Of a DNA stretch of 10,300 nucleotides, positions 5,934 through 10,300 are shown piece by piece; the first letter of the stretch is position 1, and every line of letters begins with the position of its first letter. A program made the position numbers and the translations under genes. Source of the stretch: Candidatus Poribacteria bacterium (lineage in GTDB: Bacteria; Poribacteria; WGA-4E; PCPOR2b). Below the pieces are notes generated by a model. It saw only the letters and a list, made by a program, of their open reading frames with translations. It did not search any database and was not told the DNA's origin. The stretch lies in assembly GCA_027296925.1 (NCBI GenBank), contig JAPUIP010000660.1:1-10300 (forward strand), given 5' to 3'.

Positions 5934-5934
5934 A

Positions 5935-6330
5935 ATGATCGCCATGGCAGAATTAAGAAAAATTGCACGTGCCAGGCTCAGAGATGCCGAAGCCTTATAT
6001 AATGCACGAAGATATGACGGTGCCGTATACCTCTGCGGCTATACAATTGAAACTGCGTTGAAGGTAAGGATATGCCGCACGCTGAAGTGGCCCAGATTTC
6101 CATCAACAAGAGCTGAATTTAGTTCCTACCAGAGTTTCAGAACTCACAACTTGAATGTGTTATTACATTTGTCAGGAATAGAAAGCAAGATCACAACACA
6201 ATACGTCGTAGAATGGTCGACAGTGGCTCTATGGAATCCAGAAATGCGGTATCAGCCGATCGGTGCCACCACAAAAAGCGACGCGCGCACTATGCTCGAT
6301 TCAGCAAAGGTTCTGTTGGGGGTTATATGA
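5935..6330 (+). CDS. HEPN-domain protein
   Basis: 131 residues from the ATG at 5935, one base after the dehydrogenase TGA; an ATG at 5944 (MAELRK) is an alternative. Neither has a strong ribosome-binding site, so coupling to the upstream gene is likely. The fold is read from the first helix ARLRDAEALYNARRYDGAVY, then LCGYTIETALKVRICRTL, the FRTHNLNVLLHLSG helix (about 68-81), and the end WNPEMRYQP..KSDARTMLDSAKVLL, all typical of HEPN proteins. HEPN domains are often RNases or the toxin/adaptor half of toxin-antitoxin pairs, commonly with a nucleotidyltransferase. The canonical catalytic R-x4-6-H spacing is not evident here (Arg69-Thr-His71 and a later His78), so RNase activity is doubtful. 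By eye the gene is more A/T rich than the dehydrogenase before it. It overlaps the next gene by ATGA. Confidence 0.83.
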   Translation: MIAMAELRKIARARLRDAEALYNARRYDGAVYLCGYTIETALKVRICRTLKWPRFPSTRAEFSSYQSFRTHNLNVLLHLSGIESKITTQYVVEWSTVALWNPEMRYQPIGATTKSDARTMLDSAKVLLGVI

Positions 6331-6719
6331 AAGATAACGCGCTTATCAGCAAGTTCAGAACTATCGAAAGGGAGATTACTCAAGAGAAAGGGGCTTTTAC
6401 ACTGTTCGCCCTCATTCAGGGAGAGGGGGTCTGGGATAAATGGGATGTTGTTGTGGCAGCTCCCTGGGTCCGTGATGATCTCAAGGAGACGTTAGATTAC
6501 TTTGTGGAGAAAATGCGCAAAGTCCCTCACCAGGAAGAACTCCTCAAGGTATCAAAAATAGTCCCTCTTGACCCCTCCTGGGATTTTGTCCAAGAAATTA
6601 TCAACGAAAGCAACAAACACGGCAATGGCACACTGAGAAATATCGAAATTAACGGAATAGAAATAAGGCGCGCGCACATTCTCACACCAACTTTATCACA
6701 TCAAAGAAAAGGTCTTTGA
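6327..6719 (+). CDS. Hypothetical HEPN-partner protein, possibly degenerate nucleotidyltransferase fold
   Basis: 130 residues from the ATG at 6327, whose ATGA overlaps the HEPN stop; only a G-rich stretch (GTTGGGGG) lies upstream as a ribosome-binding site. A basic helix (1-20) precedes GAFTLFALIQGEGVWDKWDVVVAAPWV (22-48), then a long helix DLKETLDYFVEKMRK, ELLKVSKIVPLDP (71-83), and IEINGIEIRRAHILT (106-120). I recall similar proteins, with a WDLVV-APW core and an end like IKHAYIITS, encoded beside HEPN genes. The strand-loop-strand LFALIQGE..WDKWDVVV could be an eroded nucleotidyltransferase GS..DxD site, which is inference. The tail LTPTLSHQRKGL may derive from an interspersed repeat: another frame reads YHIKEKVFEVLDDKLK to a stop at 6737, so a frameshift near the end is possible. 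Confidence 0.75.
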   Translation: MKDNALISKFRTIEREITQEKGAFTLFALIQGEGVWDKWDVVVAAPWVRDDLKETLDYFVEKMRKVPHQEELLKVSKIVPLDPSWDFVQEIINESNKHGNGTLRNIEINGIEIRRAHILTPTLSHQRKGL

Positions 6720-6740
6720 AGTTCTTGATGACAAGTTAAA

Positions 6741-6753
6741 ATAGGTGACCTAT
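6741..6753. promoter_or_regulatory. 13-bp perfect palindrome, possible operator
   Basis: ATAGGT-G-ACCTAT is a perfect inverted repeat in the 140-base gap between the HEPN pair and the DUF3500 gene. It could bind a dimeric regulator; a weak promoter candidate lies about 50 bases further on. Confidence 0.3.
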
Positions 6754-6800
6754 GCCTTTACGGAAACGTATGGCTGTGGCTGAACGAACTAGACTGAGGG

Positions 6801-6829
6801 TTGGTAGTGACTGCTTCAGTTGATTACAT
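6801..6829 (+). promoter_or_regulatory. Possible promoter for DUF3500 gene
   Basis: TTGGTA (6801-6806), 17 bases, TTACAT (6824-6829). The match to consensus is only moderate, and the leader before the ATG at 6860 would be about 25 bases. Confidence 0.3.
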
Positions 6830-6859
6830 TTTAGGCACATTACGCAAGGAGATTTCACC

Positions 6860-7888
6860 ATGACAGCACACACACATAACACATCATCTACGCCTTTGGT
6901 GATACCCGCCTCGGAGACAGCCGAGCGGATGGCAACCGCTTGCGCGAACTTTTTAGAAACTCTGACGCCCGATCTGCGGCGGAAGGCGGAGTTCGCGTTT
7001 GAGGATACGGAACGCCACCGTTGGCACTACATTCCACGAGAGATGTTTGAGCGCAATGGGGTATTCCTCAAGGAGATGAATGATAAGCAACGCCAGGCGG
7101 CTTTTGATCTACTCGCCTCTGGGTTAAGTCAAAAAGGGTATCAAAAGGCGACCGCGATTATCGATATCGAGACCACACTCGGCGAGATCGAACGATCGGC
7201 GGGGGAGGCACGATTGGTTCGAGACCCGCAACTCTACGCCTTTAGCGTCTTCGGCGATCCAACGAATCAGAAACCGTGGGGCTGGCGGGCAGAGGGACAC
7301 CATGTCTCACTCAATTTTACCGTTGTCAACCGGGAGTTAGTAACCCCGAACCCTTCCTTCTTCGGCTCGAATCCGGCAGAAGTTCGGCATGGGCCCAAGA
7401 AAGGGCTAAGAATCTTGTCGGTGGAGGAAGACCTGGCGCGCCAACTTTTGAGCAGCCTCAATACCGATCAGAGAAGCAAGACAATCATTAACGCCACCGC
7501 TCCCGCGGATATCCTTACACGGGAACAGCCGAAAGTTGAATTGGGCGCCGCTGAAGGACTCGCAGCGGAGTCGATGACAAGCGAACAGCGCGAAGTGTTG
7601 GTGAAACTCACTCAGGAGTACATCGACCGACTCCCCGATGAGTTAGCAAAAATTGAGGAGCGGAAATTGCGCGATGCGAATATCAATGACATCCACTTTG
7701 CCTGGGCGGGGGCGGCGGAGCGCAACAAACCGCATTACTATCGCTTGCATGGGCCCTTCTTCTTTGTCGAGTATGACAACACGCAGAATGACGCCAATCA
7801 TATTCATACGGTCTGGCGGCATATAGAAGATGATTTTGGTCTAGACCTGCTCCGCTTACACTACCAGCGAGGACATCATCATGCGTAA
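6860..7888 (+). CDS. DUF3500 family protein
   Basis: 342 residues, soluble, with no signal peptide. AAGGAG lies 8 bases before the ATG. Family signatures: the N-terminal helix with ANFLETLTPDLRRKAEFAF (29-47) and RHRWHYIPRE (52-61); LYAFSVFGDPTNQKPWGWRAEGHHVSLNFT (125-154); and the C-terminal HFAWAGAAERNKPHYYRLHGPFFFVEYDNTQNDANHIHTVWRH region (279-321), ending in a DDFGLDLLRLHY helix. The His-rich GWR-EGHH and HYYR-HGP/HIHTVWR blocks suggest a conserved metal or active site; the family has no established biochemical function that I know of. The C-terminus is His-rich (RGHHHA). It converges with the DUF711 gene. Full length for the family. Confidence 0.93.
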   Translation: MTAHTHNTSSTPLVIPASETAERMATACANFLETLTPDLRRKAEFAFEDTERHRWHYIPREMFERNGVFLKEMNDKQRQAAFDLLASGLSQKGYQKATAIIDIETTLGEIERSAGEARLVRDPQLYAFSVFGDPTNQKPWGWRAEGHHVSLNFTVVNRELVTPNPSFFGSNPAEVRHGPKKGLRILSVEEDLARQLLSSLNTDQRSKTIINATAPADILTREQPKVELGAAEGLAAESMTSEQREVLVKLTQEYIDRLPDELAKIEERKLRDANINDIHFAWAGAAERNKPHYYRLHGPFFFVEYDNTQNDANHIHTVWRHIEDDFGLDLLRLHYQRGHHHA

Positions 7889-7925
7889 AACGTGGAGAAT
7901 TCGCGTCGGGACACGGGTTGGCTGA

Positions 7926-7949
7926 GGGTGTGCAATGACATTCGCACCC
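7926..7949. terminator. Hairpin between convergent genes
   Basis: GGGTGTG (7926-7932) and CGCACCC (7943-7949) pair over 7 positions (one G-U) around a 10-base loop, in the 62-base gap between DUF3500 and the DUF711 stop. It could slow polymerase from either side, but no U-run follows on either strand, so it is not a typical intrinsic terminator. Confidence 0.35.
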
Positions 7950-7950
7950 A

Positions 7951-9081
7951 TCAAAGTGCCACGACAGTGGTGTTGGTCAGGTAGGGGGAATTGAAGCGAG
8001 TGAGTTCGCCGGCTGCCAGGCCGGGCACAGGGAATAAACGAGCGGAGAGGGGCTTGCGCCATCGAATCGAGAGAGAGGCAACGTCAGTCAGAGTAGCGCT
8101 GATCTGATCAACGGAAGCATCTCCGGGAATCGGGATGGTATCAAGCCCGGTCCCACAAACGGCAGAATAGAGCAACAGGCTATCCACGTTCAAGCATCCC
8201 TGACGGCAGCGATCGCCCAAAACCTCATCCTCCAGAACCGGGAGCATCAGCCCCGAATAGCCACATCGCGGCAGCTCCAGTGATTCGAGGGTTCGTGTGA
8301 TTCCGGTGACTGCGGTCAGCGTCCCACGTTCGCCGAACCGGCCGGGGAGTTGTGTTTCGATGGCCCCCGCAATGCTTTCATCACCCATCGGCGCCGGCGA
8401 GACGTCCAAACCGACAAAGCGGATTCCGGCTTCCTCTGCAGCCGCTGCGGCAATGGCAACGATCTGCGCTCCTTCTTGCTCCATCAACTCCTTCACCTTC
8501 CGTAATGCAACCTGCAGATTGGGCGCGTCGGCGAATGCACCGTGCACAAGGTCTGCAGCTTGCCAACCAATGCCAAAATTGATCTGATTGTCTTGCCAGT
8601 AAGCAGCGGGAAAAAAGGGCGTATTAGGCGGGCAGTTCATCAGCGCGGCAAAGCGCATGTTGCCGAAACCACCATCTGTATTGTGGGCAATCTGCTGCAT
8701 AGCTGATGCCGCCTTTTCAGCGACGTCCCATGCGATCTGTTGGTCGGGGGTGGTTAATGTGACAGAGGCGGAGAAGGTACGGCTTTGAGAGATGAGGTCG
8801 GCAATGAGGTTGAGATGAGATTGGGTTTGCGGCTGATTGGGGAAGATCGTTCCCAAACTGAAAAACTCGACGCCCAATTCAACGGCACGGTGGTCTAGTT
8901 CAAGGGCTTGATCGCGCTCAGAAATTTCGCCCCACGCCTGGCTGCTCAGCCGTGTTGTTTGGACTTCGTATCCATTCGCCTCAAAGCGTGCCCGGCAGTG
9001 GCGGTTGAAATCTACGGCGCGTCGCATTTGTTCATCGGAAAAGGCGGAAGGTATCCCTGTGGTGATGGTTCGGACTTTCAT
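7951..9081 (-). CDS. DUF711 family protein
   Basis: 376 residues. Starts MKVRTITTGI, as DUF711 (UPF0210-like) proteins do. Further signatures: FFSLGTIFPNQPQ, HNTDGGFGNMRFAALMNCPPNTPFFPAAYW (about 133-162), AAAAAEEAGIRFVGLDVSPAPMGDESIAGAIE, and GTGLDTIPIPGD near the C-terminal end. The Gly-rich GTGLDTIPIPGD loop and the GGFGN segment are the family's most conserved parts; the biochemical role is not established. No signal peptide. Its ATG overlaps the accA stop (ATGA at 9081-9078), with only GGTGAA as a poor ribosome-binding site, so translation is probably coupled to accA. That fixed coupling suggests a link with acyl-CoA or fatty-acid metabolism, but it is contextual only. Confidence 0.92.
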   Translation of the reverse strand: MKVRTITTGIPSAFSDEQMRRAVDFNRHCRARFEANGYEVQTTRLSSQAWGEISERDQALELDHRAVELGVEFFSLGTIFPNQPQTQSHLNLIADLISQSRTFSASVTLTTPDQQIAWDVAEKAASAMQQIAHNTDGGFGNMRFAALMNCPPNTPFFPAAYWQDNQINFGIGWQAADLVHGAFADAPNLQVALRKVKELMEQEGAQIVAIAAAAAEEAGIRFVGLDVSPAPMGDESIAGAIETQLPGRFGERGTLTAVTGITRTLESLELPRCGYSGLMLPVLEDEVLGDRCRQGCLNVDSLLLYSAVCGTGLDTIPIPGDASVDQISATLTDVASLSIRWRKPLSARLFPVPGLAAGELTRFNSPYLTNTTVVAL

Positions 9082-10040
9082 GATTCACCGTAGGCGCCGA
9101 TCTGCCGGTAGCGTTCGTACCGCTGCGCAATCAAAAGCGCTCGATCCATCTGCACCAATTCGGCGAGGTGCTTTTTGATCGCCGCTTTAACGCGCTTCGT
9201 CGCCAGCTTTATATCTCGATGTGCACCCCCGAGCGGCTCACGGATGATTTCATCGACAATGCCGAACTTCAAAAGATCTTCAGCCGTAGGTTTGTAACCC
9301 TCTGCGGCTTCTGGCGCGCGTTCGCCGTGATCTTTCCACACAATACTACTGCAGACTTCGGGTGGTGCAACGCAGTAGATTGCGTGCTCCATCATCAGCA
9401 CGCGATCACCGACGGCGATGGCTAATGCGCCACCGCTGCCGCCCTCGCCAATCACCACGACGACGATCGGAACACCCAACTGAGACATCTCCGCAATATT
9501 CTCCGCAATAGCAATCGCTTGCCCACGTTCCTCCGATTCCATATCGTAATGTGCCCCGCGCGTATCCACAAAGCAGATTACGGGGCGATCAAACTTTTCA
9601 GCAAATTTCATCAACCGCCGCGCCTTGCGGTACCCCTCTGGCCGGGTGTACCCAAAATTCACCTCTTGCCGTTCCTTGATGTTTGTGCCCTTCTGCTGGG
9701 CAAGATAAACAATCGGCTGACCGTCGAACCAGGCCAATCCGCCAATTAACGCGCGATCATCGGCATATAATTTGTCAGCGTGCAATTCAATCGCATCCTC
9801 AAGAATCGCGTCAATGTAAACCGGTGCCTGTGGCCGCTCTTCGTGCCGCGCCAGCCAGACTTTATCCCACCGTGTTAGCTTTTGAAAGGCTTGTCGTGTC
9901 AGTCCCTCTGTATTCTCTTCGAGGGCTTTGATCCCTTGCGTGAGATCTAAGTCCGGATTCGCTTCCGCAAAAGTCTTCAGTTGGGCGATATAATGGTCTA
10001 GCTGCAGCAGCGGTTTTTCAAAGTCTAAGCGTCTTGGCAT
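9078..10040 (-). CDS. accA: Acetyl-CoA carboxylase carboxyltransferase subunit alpha, divergent
   Basis: 320 residues, about normal for AccA. The protein would pair with AccD to transfer carboxyl from carboxybiotin to acetyl-CoA, making malonyl-CoA for fatty-acid synthesis; accD is not in the window. It begins LDFEKPLLQLDHYIAQL, the usual N-terminal helix. The carboxyltransferase core has QQKGTNIKERQEVNFGYTRPEGYRKARRLMKFAEKF (115-150), VICFVDTRGAHYDMESEERGQAIAIAENIAEMS (154-186), and VVVIGEGGSGGALAIAVGDRVLMMEHAIY (194-222), so the GEGGSGGALA oxyanion region is intact. Unusual residues: DTRGAHYD where DTPGAYPG is nearly invariant, GTNIKE for GRDTKE, and PPEVCSSI for SPEGCASI. A weak site, AAGGGA, lies about 9 bases upstream of the ATG. 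It sits second in a minus-strand operon, after an unidentified gene and before DUF711. Confidence 0.92.
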   Translation of the reverse strand: MPRRLDFEKPLLQLDHYIAQLKTFAEANPDLDLTQGIKALEENTEGLTRQAFQKLTRWDKVWLARHEERPQAPVYIDAILEDAIELHADKLYADDRALIGGLAWFDGQPIVYLAQQKGTNIKERQEVNFGYTRPEGYRKARRLMKFAEKFDRPVICFVDTRGAHYDMESEERGQAIAIAENIAEMSQLGVPIVVVVIGEGGSGGALAIAVGDRVLMMEHAIYCVAPPEVCSSIVWKDHGERAPEAAEGYKPTAEDLLKFGIVDEIIREPLGGAHRDIKLATKRVKAAIKKHLAELVQMDRALLIAQRYERYRQIGAYGES

Positions 10041-10062
10041 AATCTCGATTCCCTTTTCACGA

Positions 10063-10300
10063 TTAGCAACAACAATCGAGGAGAATATGATAAATGATAA
10101 TGGGACGATTTACAGTATCTCGATCATGCTCACTTACCCATTCGAGCGGAAAGTCGCAGATAATTTTCACATCACACTGAGGTAGTTTTAAGCGCAATTC
10201 ACTCCCATTTTGATCAATTGCTCGTCTGACTTCCTCTTGCCAACGTTTCAATGAATGACTTTGAGCGTATCCAAGCATCGCCGCTTCATCGTACCTTGAA
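10063..10300 (-). CDS. Hypothetical protein, C-terminal part (cut by right edge)
   Basis: The frame is open from the right edge to the TAA at 10063-10065, giving 78 visible codons: ...SRYDEAAMLGYAQSHSLKRWQEEVRRAIDQNGSELRLKLPQC and so on to LLDCCC. The ATG at 10278 has no ribosome-binding site and the frame continues upstream of it, so the real start is probably outside the window. The visible part has an amphipathic helix (SLKRWQEEVRRAI), two predicted strands (LRLKLPQCDVKIICDFP) and ends in three cysteines. I do not recognise it. It is separated from accA by 22 bases on the same strand, so it is likely in the same operon. Confidence 0.6.
   Translation of the reverse strand, partial: SRYDEAAMLGYAQSHSLKRWQEEVRRAIDQNGSELRLKLPQCDVKIICDFPLEWVSEHDRDTVNRPIIIYHILLDCCC

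Noticed and set aside
5881..5934. Upstream extension of the HEPN gene from an ATG inside the dehydrogenase
   Set aside because: It would overlap the dehydrogenase coding end in another frame and adds Arg/Cys-rich residues unlike HEPN starts.
5538..5945. Minus-strand open frame opposite the dehydrogenase
   Set aside because: Antisense to a well-supported zinc dehydrogenase; no ribosome-binding site and no recognisable family.
6213..6326. Upstream extension of the HEPN partner
   Set aside because: It lies in another frame over the conserved C-terminal part of the HEPN gene; the ATGA at 6327 is the natural start.
6752..6823. 23-codon frame MPLRKRMAVAERTRLRVGSD...
   Set aside because: Too short, no good ribosome-binding site, and it begins inside the 13-bp palindrome.

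Overview
The window is a compact, gene-dense bacterial segment. It has clear Shine-Dalgarno sites, sigma70-type promoters, 4-base ATGA overlaps and two palindromic non-autonomous repeats. The mix of genes (CinA-like protein, erythritol/threitol-type dehydrogenase, DUF3500, DUF711, divergent AccA, HEPN pair, DTGF-type aspartic protease) suggests an uncultivated environmental Gram-negative lineage of the Candidatus Poribacteria or related type. That placement is inferred from gene content only; no rRNA or other phylogenetic marker is present.

Left part (1-1270): two minus-strand genes for small exported proteins, the second cut by the left edge, lie 20 bases apart and are probably co-transcribed. 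Upstream of them, also on the minus strand, is a weakly supported ORF containing two diverged copies of a roughly 56-residue unit.

Centre (1316-5933): a MITE-like palindromic element flanked by 10-bp direct repeats lies just before a well-formed promoter driving a CinA-family gene. The C-terminal nicotinamide-nucleotide deamidase domain of that protein has lost its signature motif. A promoter of the same design drives a two-gene operon: a small unknown protein and a retropepsin-like aspartic protease of the DTGF type. Next come an aldo/keto reductase and a zinc alcohol dehydrogenase closest to erythritol/L-threitol dehydrogenases, probably an oxidoreductase pair acting on polyols or sugars. 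They are separated by a second MITE-like element with 17-bp terminal inverted repeats, a 5-bp direct repeat and a very strong G/C hairpin directly upstream of the dehydrogenase ribosome-binding site.

Right-centre (5935-7888): a HEPN-domain gene starts one base after the dehydrogenase stop and overlaps by ATGA a partner of unknown function whose N-terminal half looks like a degenerate nucleotidyltransferase fold. A DUF3500 gene follows.

Right part (7951-10300): a minus-strand operon runs from an unidentified gene cut by the right edge, through a divergent accA (acetyl-CoA carboxylase carboxyltransferase alpha), into a DUF711 gene that overlaps accA by 4 bases. It converges on DUF3500 around a hairpin. 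No tRNA, rRNA, CRISPR array or transposase gene was seen.
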